Shown here piece after piece: positions 25,208 through 32,669 of a stretch of 37,341 nt of DNA. This stretch comes from an uncultured Alistipes sp. GTDB taxonomy: Bacteria; Bacteroidota; Bacteroidia; Bacteroidales; Rikenellaceae. The stretch covers positions 1 through 37,341 of the forward strand of contig CAAGBL010000032.1 in NCBI GenBank assembly GCA_900768045.1, given 5' to 3'. Within the stretch, counting starts at the first letter, position 1. Every line of letters starts with the position of its first letter. The notes below the pieces were generated by a model, which ran no database searches, was not told the origin of the DNA, and was given only the letters and a program-made list of their open reading frames with translations. Made by a program: the position numbers and the translations under genes.

Positions 25208-25297
25208 TCTAAAATTTGCCGAGCGTTGTATATAAACCATTCTAACAACAAACGGGTTCGCTAATATTTCTGAGTAGAAAAATTTAAGTAACCATAT

Positions 25298-26824
25298 ATG
25301 GAGAAAATTCTTATTATAGATTTTGGCTCGCAGTACACGCAGCTTATCGCACGACGCATTCGTGAGATGCAGGTATATTGCGAGATTCACCCCTTCAACA
25401 ACCCTCCCGCACTCGACGAGAAGGTACGAGGTGTGATTCTCTCGGGCTCACCACGCTCAGTGCGTGAGGAGGGAGCACCACGCTTCAACCTCGAGGCTAT
25501 AAAGGGTAAGCTACCATTGCTCGGCGTATGCTATGGTGCTCAGTATCTTGCTCACTTCTTCGGCGGCAAGGTCGAGGCATCACCAAGCCGAGAGTATGGC
25601 CGTGCTCGCATGCAGGTTGTTAAGGCTGAGGACGAATTGATGAAGGGCCTTTCAAAGGAGTCGCAGGTATGGATGTCGCACGGCGATACCATCACCACAA
25701 TTCCTGAGGGCTACGAGATTATCGCCTCAACCGAGGATGTTGCATGCGCAGCCTATCGCATCGCTGGCGAGCAGACATGGGGTATTCAGTTCCACCCTGA
25801 GGTATATCACTCAGAGGAGGGCTTCACAATGATCGAGAACTTCGTGAAGGGCATCTGCGGCTGCGCAGGTAGTTGGACTCCTGCAGGCTTTGTTGAGAGC
25901 ACCGTGAAGGAGCTTCGTGAAAAGCTTGGCGACGACAAGGTTGTCCTTGGTCTTTCGGGCGGTGTTGACTCATCTGTTGCTGCGCTTCTTCTTCACAAGG
26001 CTATCGGCAAGAACCTATACTGTATCTTCGTTGACTCAGGTCTTTTGCGTAAGAACGAGTTTGAGGAGGTTATCGAGTCATACCGTGGCATGGGCCTTAA
26101 CGTTAAGGGCGTTGATGCTTCGGAGAAGTTCTTGGGCGACTTGGCAGGTGTCACCGACCCAGAGACTAAGCGTAAGATTATCGGCCGTGACTTCGTCGAG
26201 GTCTTCGAGGCTGAGGCTAAGCAGCTCCAGGGTGTTAAGTGGCTCGGTCAGGGTACTATCTACCCCGATGTTGTTGAGTCGGCACAGGTTAATGGCACAG
26301 CCGTTGTCATCAAGTCGCACCACAACGTGGGCGGTCTTCCTGAGAAGATGGGTTTGAAGGTTGTTGAGCCTTTGCGCCTCTTGTTCAAGGACGAGGTACG
26401 CCGTGTAGGTCGCTCTATGGGCATGCCTGAGCACCTTATCGGTCGTCACCCATTCCCAGGCCCAGGCCTCGCTATCCGTATCCTTGGCGAGATTACCCGT
26501 GAGAAGGTCGAGATTTTGCAGAACGTAGATAAGATCTACCTCGACATCTTGCGTGAGACAGGCTGGTACGATAAGATTTGGCAGGCAGGCGCTATCTTGT
26601 TGCCAGTGCAGTCAGTGGGCGTTATGGGCGATGAGCGTACATACGAGCGTTGCGTAGCGTTGCGTGCCGTGCAGTCTACCGACGGTATGACAGCCGACTG
26701 GGTACACATCCCATACGAGATTTTGGCTCGCCTATCAAACGAGATTATTAATAAGGTGCGTGGCGTAAACCGCGTAGTCTACGATATTTCGTCTAAGCCA
26801 CCAGCAACAATCGAGTGGGAGTAA
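25298..26824 (+). CDS. guaA: GMP synthase (glutamine-hydrolysing)
   Basis: GuaA converts XMP to GMP using glutamine ammonia. The 508-residue enzyme has the class I amidotransferase half (oxyanion region ILSGSPRSV, nucleophile C78 in GVCYGAQYL, HPE in QFHPEVYHS), the ATP pyrophosphatase P-loop LGLSGGVDSS near residue 217, and the C-terminal dimerisation domain ending KPPATIEWE. It completes the guanine branch with guaB and ends at the terminator at 26881-26930, the last core gene before the accessory island. Confidence 0.97.
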   Translation: MEKILIIDFGSQYTQLIARRIREMQVYCEIHPFNNPPALDEKVRGVILSGSPRSVREEGAPRFNLEAIKGKLPLLGVCYGAQYLAHFFGGKVEASPSREYGRARMQVVKAEDELMKGLSKESQVWMSHGDTITTIPEGYEIIASTEDVACAAYRIAGEQTWGIQFHPEVYHSEEGFTMIENFVKGICGCAGSWTPAGFVESTVKELREKLGDDKVVLGLSGGVDSSVAALLLHKAIGKNLYCIFVDSGLLRKNEFEEVIESYRGMGLNVKGVDASEKFLGDLAGVTDPETKRKIIGRDFVEVFEAEAKQLQGVKWLGQGTIYPDVVESAQVNGTAVVIKSHHNVGGLPEKMGLKVVEPLRLLFKDEVRRVGRSMGMPEHLIGRHPFPGPGLAIRILGEITREKVEILQNVDKIYLDILRETGWYDKIWQAGAILLPVQSVGVMGDERTYERCVALRAVQSTDGMTADWVHIPYEILARLSNEIINKVRGVNRVVYDISSKPPATIEWE

Positions 26825-26880
26825 TTAACTATTGAACTTTTAGTGCAGCAAATGTACAAAAGTAAATATTAATTAATATT

Positions 26881-26930
26881 AAATCAGCGATTTATGAGAT
26901 TTTTACCCATAAGTCGCTGATTTTCTTTTT
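26881..26930 (+). terminator. guaA terminator
   Basis: AATCAGCGATTTATG (26882-26896) pairs with CATAAGTCGCTGATT (26908-26922) with one G-T pair, around an 11-base loop, followed by TTCTTTTT. It separates the core genes from the island. Confidence 0.85.
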
Positions 26931-26960
26931 AATCAAAAATTTAACAGCTTTTTCAAATAT

Positions 26961-27039
26961 GTACCCTAAAAGTGTACCCTGATAAATTTTACTTATTAAA
27001 AAAAAAGATTGTATATTTGCTGCAAATCTTAATAAAATT
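26961..27039. promoter_or_regulatory. Direct repeats and -7 box upstream of the integrase
   Basis: TGTACCCT occurs twice in tandem (26960-26967 and 26973-26980), 13 bases apart, the sort of repeat that can bind the arm domain of a tyrosine recombinase. TATATTTG at 27012-27019 fits a Bacteroidetes -7 box about 20 bases before the integrase ATG; no good -33 element is seen. Confidence 0.4.
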
Positions 27040-28383
27040 ATGTCAAACATTAAATTTCAATTTTATCAGAAGTCAGAAAAAAACAAGAACAAACCAGCAC
27101 TAATTTACGTATTTTTTACTTTAGACAAGAGATACAAACTATCTCTAAATGTCCACGTAGAACCAAGATGGTGGGACAAGAAGCTTCACCGAGCAATAGT
27201 GATAGAGACCGAGCAACAGAAGCAAGCTGACACACGAAACTCCAAACGTGTAAATAGATTCCTTGACCATCTTCAGGAAGAGTTAATAGAACTCTTTGAT
27301 AGATATAAAGATTGGAATAGAGTTCAACCCAATCCTATATGCCTACCCATACAGGCACAGATTGTCAATGATGTCAAAGAGATTATTGCACGGTACCACG
27401 GTAAAGAGCAAGAGGTTATTGAAAAAAAGAGCATCACCCCAACTCTGTTCTTTCAGCAGTATATTGACAGTCTACCTACTAAAACTATTAAGCGAACTGG
27501 TACACTAATTCAGCCCAATACTATTACCAACCACAAGATAGTACTGAAGCGCTACACCAGCTTTTTAGCACACTACAAACTAAAGGACACCTTCGAACTA
27601 TTTAATAGTAAGTTTGAGGGTAAACTGGAATCTTATTTAATAAATGAGTGCAACTACGCTCCGAATACAGTTTGTGCTACAAATTCAATTCTCAAAGTAT
27701 GGTTGGGAGAAGCTGAACGTGAGGGTTTATTGCCTGATACCACAAGTTACCGAAAAATGAAGTCAAAGGGGTACAATGTTGAGCACGTCTACCTCACAGA
27801 TGATGAGATACTACGACTAAACTCAATTCAATTTACCCCAGAGCTAAAAGCTGAATACAAGATAGACTCTAAGAGTAACATTGAGCAGAGCCGAGACCTA
27901 TTTATTATTGCTTGCAAAACAGGACTGAGGTTAGGAGACTTGAGTACCCTGAACTACTCAACATGGGATTTACTAACAAAAATGCTAATCATCAATACTC
28001 ACAAGACTCAACGACAAGTGGTAATACCACTATCTCCGTTAGTGACGGATATATATAACAAGTATAATGGAAAGTTTCCAAAACACGCAGACAAGTCACA
28101 CTACAATAAACATATAAAACTATGCTCAAAAATTGCGGGGATAGATAGTGATGTGTACCAGATTAGCCGTACAGGAGGTATTTTCAAACAAGTACATTTT
28201 AAGAAGTGGGAGAAGGTAACAAGCCATACTGCACGACGAAGTTTTGCAACTAATATGTACCTAAAGTGCCGTGATGCACGAATGGTTATGGCAATTACGG
28301 GGCATACTACTGAAGAGAATTTTATGAAATACATCTGTGTTAGTCAAATAGAGAACGCAGAACGAGCAAGACAATACGTTTAA
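27040..28383 (+). CDS. Tyrosine recombinase (phage/IME integrase)
   Basis: The 447-residue protein has the layout of Bacteroidota integrases: an N-terminal arm-binding region (about 1-60, with VFFTLDKRYKLSLNV and EPRWWDKK), a core-binding SAM-like domain (about 132-240) and a catalytic domain (about 250-447). All catalytic residues are present: R297 (TGLRLGD), K322 (HKTQR), H396 and R399 (SHTARRSF), H422 (GHTTEE) and Y431 (NFMKYI). So it is probably active or recently so. It is less GC-rich than its core neighbours, in keeping with transfer. It catalyses site-specific integration and excision of the island. Confidence 0.94.
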   Translation: MSNIKFQFYQKSEKNKNKPALIYVFFTLDKRYKLSLNVHVEPRWWDKKLHRAIVIETEQQKQADTRNSKRVNRFLDHLQEELIELFDRYKDWNRVQPNPICLPIQAQIVNDVKEIIARYHGKEQEVIEKKSITPTLFFQQYIDSLPTKTIKRTGTLIQPNTITNHKIVLKRYTSFLAHYKLKDTFELFNSKFEGKLESYLINECNYAPNTVCATNSILKVWLGEAEREGLLPDTTSYRKMKSKGYNVEHVYLTDDEILRLNSIQFTPELKAEYKIDSKSNIEQSRDLFIIACKTGLRLGDLSTLNYSTWDLLTKMLIINTHKTQRQVVIPLSPLVTDIYNKYNGKFPKHADKSHYNKHIKLCSKIAGIDSDVYQISRTGGIFKQVHFKKWEKVTSHTARRSFATNMYLKCRDARMVMAITGHTTEENFMKYICVSQIENAERARQYV

Positions 28384-28392
28384 CAATACATT

Positions 28393-28416
28393 GGGAGGTT
28401 ATATGCCTCCCTTTTT
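28393..28416 (+). terminator. Integrase terminator
   Basis: GGGAGG (28393-28398) pairs with CCTCCC (28406-28411) and is followed by five T, 10 bases after the integrase stop. Confidence 0.8.
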
Positions 28417-28427
28417 GTTTAGAAAGT

Positions 28428-28523
28428 CCTCCTCCAAACCTGGTGCCTATTTTCACAGATAGCCAGCCACTACCACCTAATACCACCCTATCATACACCA
28501 CTTTGCAGCGGTAAACCTCCTCC
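28428..28523. repeat. Short repeats in the integrase-NUMOD3 gap, possible replication or attachment site
   Basis: CCTCCTCC occurs at 28428-28435 and 28516-28523. Between them TACCACCTAA and TACCACCCTA (28471-28490) are adjacent imperfect 10-base repeats, with a degenerate third (TCATACACCA). The 284-base gap holds no supported gene. Adjacent short repeats near a replication gene can be initiator-binding iterons, but these are few and degenerate. Confidence 0.3.
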
Positions 28524-28667
28524 TGTAATTATCGTAGGCCAGAGTAGGTTAAATAGGCTTGCGTTGTTTCTTATATTGGTTGCAACTGACGGTATAGTGA
28601 AATATTTTTCTACTACTCTTGTTATTTTTTCTATGCTTTCTATATTTATTAATAAACACTTATAGAT

Positions 28668-28859
28668 ATGGAACAGAGAAAAAGAATTTATCGAGAATTG
28701 GATGCTGAGACCAAGCAAAAAATCAGCAAATCAACCATTGGGAAAAGTAAGTCCGCAAGCCACAAGGAGCACATCAGCCAGGCTATGAAGAGATATTGGG
28801 CGGGCATACCTAACAAGCCTAAACAGGTGACTATGGATGACCTTATTGGGAAGGCTTAG
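28668..28859 (+). CDS. Small NUMOD3-like protein of the element
   Basis: The 63-residue basic protein carries two copies of a helix unit resembling NUMOD3, the modular DNA-binding motif of homing endonucleases: KQKISKSTIGKSKSASHKEH, then ISQAMKRYWAGIP. No nuclease domain is attached. It starts with ATG, ends with TAG, and is followed at once by a terminator. Similar free-standing small proteins occur in Bacteroidetes mobile elements. It probably binds DNA for element regulation or replication; that is inference. Confidence 0.7.
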   Translation: MEQRKRIYRELDAETKQKISKSTIGKSKSASHKEHISQAMKRYWAGIPNKPKQVTMDDLIGKA

Positions 28860-28895
28860 TTAACCACTTAGCAAGGTTAAGTTTTTAGTTTTTTG
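28860..28895 (+). terminator. Terminator after the NUMOD3-like gene
   Basis: TTAACC (28860-28865) pairs with GGTTAA (28875-28880), followed by a T-rich run (28882-28895). The stem is short, so strength is uncertain. Confidence 0.55.
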
Positions 28896-28939
28896 AGGAC
28901 CTAATGTAAAAATAATTAAGAAGACAAATATGAAAAATA

Positions 28940-29914
28940 GTGTTAAAAATAGACAAGATTAAAATCGTTAGTAACATACAAAATATAAGCAATATCAATG
29001 AGGACAAGTTTACTACCATCATCAAAGATGGTTGCATCATAGAGAAGAAATTCACATCGCTCTCACCCTCCCTATTATACATCGAAGCTGACCATCAAGA
29101 GCAAGAACTTGTCGTTGAGTTCACAAGTAAAATTCTTGGAGACAACTATCCTCAATCCATCAACACGACAAACATCCGTGAATGTCTATCCAATATCAAT
29201 GCTTTAGGACTATGCCACCTGGATATTGATAGCATAATGGAGGATAGCAGTGTAGTCAAGGTGGATGTCTGCCAGGATATTGACTACAGCGACTGCAAAG
29301 GTCTATGCAAGTCCATACGCTCCAGCATAAGTAACTACCGAGCATACACCGCTAAGATGGCTGGCACAAACCTCACTATAGACAAGAACGTAACGACAAA
29401 GGGACTCAAGAGGCGGCTAATCATTTACGACAAGGCCAGGGAACTGACGAAAGCTGAAAACCGCAAATTCATAGAATCGCTCACCGACAGCGAATCATTA
29501 TTAAACTACTTCAACGGCAAGATACGGTTTGAAATGAACCTCAACTCCAAGGAGCAGATACGGCAATGCCTCAAGGTGACAGACACATCTATTGATGCTG
29601 TGCTCAATACTGAAGCTGACCCTATATGAGGCTTTCTCTCCGAGGCCTTAGATGATGGCGAAATCTCATCAAGGAGTAGGTCTCTAACCGAGTTTAAGAA
29701 CATACTGTTACTTCAGTATTGTAATAATGATTTGGCAAAGGTTGAGGCCGTTGTGCGGGAACACTGCTCTCCCAATACCCACATCAGCCAGGTGATGAAA
29801 CCCTACCGTGAGCTACTTTCCAAAGCAGCCGAGCAGTCTTCATCATCAGTCAAAGATACACTCCGAAAACTACTAACCGAGATAGTTATCCTTATTGGAA
29901 TTGTATCATTTTAA
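28940..29914 (+). pseudogene. Phage gene II/X-like replication initiator, interrupted by in-frame TGA
   Basis: The first open part (GTG at 28940, 229 residues) ends at TGA 29627-29629, but the same frame continues without another stop for 95 codons (GFLSEALDDGEIS to LIGIVSF, stop at 29914). The whole would be about 325 residues. The family signs are an N-terminal LKIDKIKIVS strand, VVKVDVCQDI, RRLIIYDKARELTK and IRFEMNLNSKEQIR, all in the order of filamentous-phage gpII/X initiators, which nick one strand to start rolling-circle replication. The start is uncertain: an ATG at 28930 opens an overlapping 10-codon frame, so a second lesion is possible. The TGA most simply is a nonsense mutation. 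Neighbouring genes show no TGA recoding. Confidence 0.72.
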
Positions 29915-29922
29915 TTATGTGA

Positions 29923-30083
29923 CTTTTTAATCTTTGATATAGACACTTATGCCTTGCTATTTTGTAGCAAAATAACCTAAAAGATTAAAAAGTTAAAAAG
30001 AATTTCACTTTTTTTGTGAAATAACTCTTGAAAAATAAAATCGAAAACTTATGTTTTAGTAAAGAGCATTAAGCTCAGTAAAA
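29923..30083. repeat. Three consecutive stem-loops after the replication gene
   Basis: CTTTTTAATCTTT (29923-29935) is a perfect 13-base inverted repeat of 29980-29992, and encloses a second perfect hairpin (TTGCTA at 29954-29959 with TAGCAA at 29965-29970). Next, ATTTCAC (30002-30008) pairs with GTGAAAT (30016-30022) around seven T. A third hairpin, GAGC/GCTC at 30064-30076, lies inside a TTTTA/TAAAA repeat (30054-30083). Three hairpins in 160 bases suggest replication-origin structure in an element of this type, or terminators and attenuators. Confidence 0.55.
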
Positions 30084-30109
30084 TAATTATCAAATAAAAT
30101 AAATAAAAT

Positions 30110-30607
30110 ATGAAAAACACAGCTGCTGATATTAAAGAGTTGTATGACCTATTGAGTCAGTCGAATCACTGGATGATTCGTGAACAGATGATCATTTATC
30201 ACATCGAGGAAAATGGTGCGATACACGTATTTTATGAGAAAAAGAGAGAGTTTGTCAATGCGGAGGACAAAAGCCTAAGCATAGAGGTTAAGTTTAAGGA
30301 AGGATATTCCTATGTATCACCTCACGACCAGACTCGATGTAAAGTCTACGGAGATGATACGACCTACTATGAAGATGATAGATGCGATATATACGCATTC
30401 GTTAATTATCACCTCACGTCCCATCCCGACCAAGCAGATATGGATATAGTTGATTCGCTTATCTGCAATATTGATGGTAAGGAGTTCTCAATTACTCCAA
30501 CCCCATATCCTGGCCTGATGTATCAGGATATACTAAGCAAGTCAAGGGTTCAGGAAAGGACAGTTGTATTAGGTAATCCCGATGAGATTCTTAATATCTC
30601 GTACTAA
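30110..30607 (+). CDS. Orphan 165-residue protein in the island
   Basis: I do not recognise this protein. It is acidic, with no signal peptide or membrane helix, and looks globular: helix-rich in the first 30 residues (KELYDLLSQSNHWMIREQM), then alternating strands and a Tyr/Asp-rich middle (YGDDTTYYEDDRCDIYAFVNYH, near 79-101), and a final segment KEFSITPTPYPGLMYQDIL. It has its own ATG after the hairpin cluster and a strong terminator at 30615-30648, so it is a single-gene unit. Position between a replication gene and a chromosomal operon fits accessory cargo; a function cannot be given. Confidence 0.75.
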   Translation: MKNTAADIKELYDLLSQSNHWMIREQMIIYHIEENGAIHVFYEKKREFVNAEDKSLSIEVKFKEGYSYVSPHDQTRCKVYGDDTTYYEDDRCDIYAFVNYHLTSHPDQADMDIVDSLICNIDGKEFSITPTPYPGLMYQDILSKSRVQERTVVLGNPDEILNISY

Positions 30608-30614
30608 GTAACAC

Positions 30615-30648
30615 AAACGGCAGCCACTTAATTGCGACTGCCGTTTTC
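30615..30648 (+). terminator. Terminator of the orphan gene
   Basis: AAACGGCAG (30615-30623) pairs perfectly with CTGCCGTTT (30638-30646), followed by a short T-run and C. It marks the likely right limit of the accessory unit. Confidence 0.8.
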
Positions 30649-30673
30649 TATATTCTGTTATATCAAAGAATTA

Positions 30674-30704
30674 TTTGGAGATTCAAAATAAATAGCTACC
30701 TTTG
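30674..30704 (+). promoter_or_regulatory. Promoter of the tetR-exporter operon
   Basis: TTTG (30674-30677), 19 bases, TACCTTTG (30697-30704) match the Bacteroidetes consensus exactly. Transcription would begin near 30711, inside the operator palindrome. Confidence 0.78.
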
Positions 30705-30733
30705 TTAACAGAATTGTTAAATAAGTTTGTTAA
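30705..30733 (+). promoter_or_regulatory. Probable TetR operator
   Basis: TTAACA-GAAT-TGTTAA (30705-30720) is a perfect inverted repeat just after the -7 box, with another TGTTAA half-site at 30728-30733. Placement over the start of transcription, ahead of a TetR gene, suggests autorepression of the whole operon. Confidence 0.6.
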
Positions 30734-30756
30734 AGCAGTAAAATAGCAGAGAGATA

Positions 30757-31383
30757 ATGATAGAGCAAGAGAAAATAAGCAAGGAACAACTTATCTTGGA
30801 AGCTGCCGAGCAGGAGTTTTTTATCAAGGGTTATGATGGAGCGAGGACGACATCTATTGCTCAAAGGGCGGGTGTGACGCACGCAATGCTCCACTACTAC
30901 TACCGCACCAAGGAGCAACTCTTCGAGCGCATCATCGAGAAGAATGCAAAGACCATTGCCGAGACGATGTTGGCGGCGATGGGCAACCCTACAATGCCCA
31001 TTGTCGAGCGATTGAAGGATGGCGTAAGTGCCCACTTCGACCTTGTGGCTACAAATCCACTGTTGCCACGCTTCTTCCTAAATGAGATTATTGCCCGTCC
31101 CGAGCGATACAACCTATTGTACGATAAGATGAAGAGTATCGCTGGGGTATTATTCGCCTCGATGCAGTGCGAAATTGATGCCGCAGCGGAGCGTGGCGAG
31201 ATGGAGCGTGTGGATATTCGGATGCTCCTTATGTCGATACTCTCGCTCAATATATTCCCATTTATTATTCACGACTTTGCTCAACCTGTTATGGGCGATT
31301 TGATGGCTAACAGAGAGCAGTTTATTCAACAGCGAAAGGCGGAGAATGTAGAAATTATAATGCGAAGAATCAAAAAGATGTAG
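30757..31383 (+). CDS. TetR/AcrR-family transcriptional regulator
   Basis: The 208-residue protein has a standard TetR helix-turn-helix: LILEAAEQEFFIKGYDGART, TSIAQRAGVTHAMLHYYYRTKEQLFERI (residues about 10-58), followed by a mostly helical ligand-binding domain. It starts 24 bases after the operator and ends 4 bases before the TolC gene, so it leads the exporter operon and probably represses it until a ligand binds. The gene set and order recall E. coli CecR (YbiH), which controls ybhGFSR. Confidence 0.92.
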   Translation: MIEQEKISKEQLILEAAEQEFFIKGYDGARTTSIAQRAGVTHAMLHYYYRTKEQLFERIIEKNAKTIAETMLAAMGNPTMPIVERLKDGVSAHFDLVATNPLLPRFFLNEIIARPERYNLLYDKMKSIAGVLFASMQCEIDAAAERGEMERVDIRMLLMSILSLNIFPFIIHDFAQPVMGDLMANREQFIQQRKAENVEIIMRRIKKM

Positions 31384-31387
31384 AGCT

Positions 31388-32665
31388 ATGAAAAGGATGT
31401 TATTAACGCTCCTACTCGCCATTATGGCATTAGGAGCAACAGCACAGACGCTCGACGAGTGTCGTCGCTTGGCTCGTGAGCACTATCCCGAGATTAGGCA
31501 ATACAACCTTATCTCCGAGACCGAGCAATACAACTTATCAAATGCTGCTCGTGCGTGGATTCCGCAGGTCGTAATATCGGGTCAGGCAACCTATCAATCT
31601 GCAACGCCAACATATCCCGATGCGTTGCAAGGTATGCTATCGGCAAGCGGCGTGGATATGTCGGGTATTCGCAAAGACCAATACAAAGTAGCCATTGATG
31701 TTCAGCAGAATATTTGGGATGGTGGTCAATCTAAGGCTAACAAGGCTATTGCCGAGGCTGAGGCTGTGGAGCAGCGAAGTCGTGTTGATGTGTCGCTCTA
31801 CGACCTTCAACAGAGGGTGGATAATCTCTATTTCGGCATCTTGCTTTTGGATGAGCGTGTTGCGCAAACTGAGGCACAGATTGGAGTGTTGGAGAGTAAT
31901 CTCGCCCGTATGCGTGTATATTATAACAATGGTACAGCGATGCAGGCAGATGTAGATGCCATCGAGGCAGAGGTTTTGACTGCTCGTCAGACACTCGGAC
32001 AGATAGAGGCATCACGAGCAAGCTATCGTCGTATGTTGGAGATATTCATCGGTCAGCCTCTTACGAGTGATAAGCTACAACGCCCTGTATCGGCTGATGT
32101 TGCAGCTCGTAGCTCTGCACGCCCCGAACTCACTCTATTTGATGCGCAGGAGAGCCGACTAAATGCACAGCGCAGAGCGATAAATGCCTCAACAATGCCA
32201 CGATTTAGTCTCTTTGCCCAAGGATACTATGGCTATCCGGGATTGGATATGTTTCAGAGTATGGTTTCAGCAGAGTGGACACCAAATGCTATTGTCGGAG
32301 TGCGTATGTCGTGGAATATAGGCGCATTCTACACAAAGCGAAACAACCTCGAAAAGTTGAATACTGCACAAAGACAGATTGACATACAACGAGATGTGTT
32401 CCTATTCAACAGCGAGATGCAGACCACACAGGATGATGGCGAGATTGCTCGACTTCGTCAGGCTGTGGCAGACGATGAGCGCATTGTGGAGTTGCGTCGA
32501 AGGGTGCGTATGGCTGCGGAGTCAAGGTTGGAGAATGGAGTCATCGACGCAACCGACCTACTTAGAAAGATTACTGATGAGACAAACGCTATGCTCAATC
32601 GTAGCACCCACGAGATAGAACTTTTGCAAGCACAATATAGATTAAAACATACATTAAATCAATAG
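31388..32665 (+). CDS. TolC-family outer-membrane efflux protein
   Basis: The 425-residue protein has a signal peptide ending GATAQ and two rounds of the outer-membrane efflux protein repeat (LDECRRLAREHYPEIR, then PELTLFDAQESRLNAQ), each a long coiled coil with a beta-strand segment. It gives the exporter its outer-membrane duct. It lies between the TetR and HlyD genes; E. coli ybhGFSR has no TolC of its own and uses the shared one. Confidence 0.9.
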   Translation: MKRMLLTLLLAIMALGATAQTLDECRRLAREHYPEIRQYNLISETEQYNLSNAARAWIPQVVISGQATYQSATPTYPDALQGMLSASGVDMSGIRKDQYKVAIDVQQNIWDGGQSKANKAIAEAEAVEQRSRVDVSLYDLQQRVDNLYFGILLLDERVAQTEAQIGVLESNLARMRVYYNNGTAMQADVDAIEAEVLTARQTLGQIEASRASYRRMLEIFIGQPLTSDKLQRPVSADVAARSSARPELTLFDAQESRLNAQRRAINASTMPRFSLFAQGYYGYPGLDMFQSMVSAEWTPNAIVGVRMSWNIGAFYTKRNNLEKLNTAQRQIDIQRDVFLFNSEMQTTQDDGEIARLRQAVADDERIVELRRRVRMAAESRLENGVIDATDLLRKITDETNAMLNRSTHEIELLQAQYRLKHTLNQ

Positions 32666-32669
32666 AGTT

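Larger units (their letters stand above)
26961..30648. mobile_element. Small integrative element or its remnant
   Basis: An AT-rich stretch between guaA and the TetR exporter operon holds an integrase, a NUMOD3-like small protein, a phage gene II/X-type replication initiator with a premature stop, a cluster of hairpins and an orphan gene. This content suggests a gene II-type (filamentous-phage-like or rolling-circle) integrative element without visible capsid, Zot or relaxase genes. Both ends are approximate: I found no convincing attachment repeat, and the left and right limits are set by guaA's and the orphan gene's terminators. Confidence 0.55.

Noticed and set aside
25129..25297. Purine or PRPP riboswitch before guaA
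   Set aside because: The hairpin does not match the conserved cores I know, so it is only listed as an unexplained structure.
29627..29629. TGA recoded as an amino acid, as in some gut phages
   Set aside because: Other genes in the window use TGA as stop (for example the ATPase at 34457-34459), and a single nonsense mutation explains it.
26941..30711. TTAACAG at 26941-26947 and at 30705-30711 as attachment repeats
   Set aside because: Only 7 bases, AT-rich and expected by chance; the right copy is part of the TetR operator.
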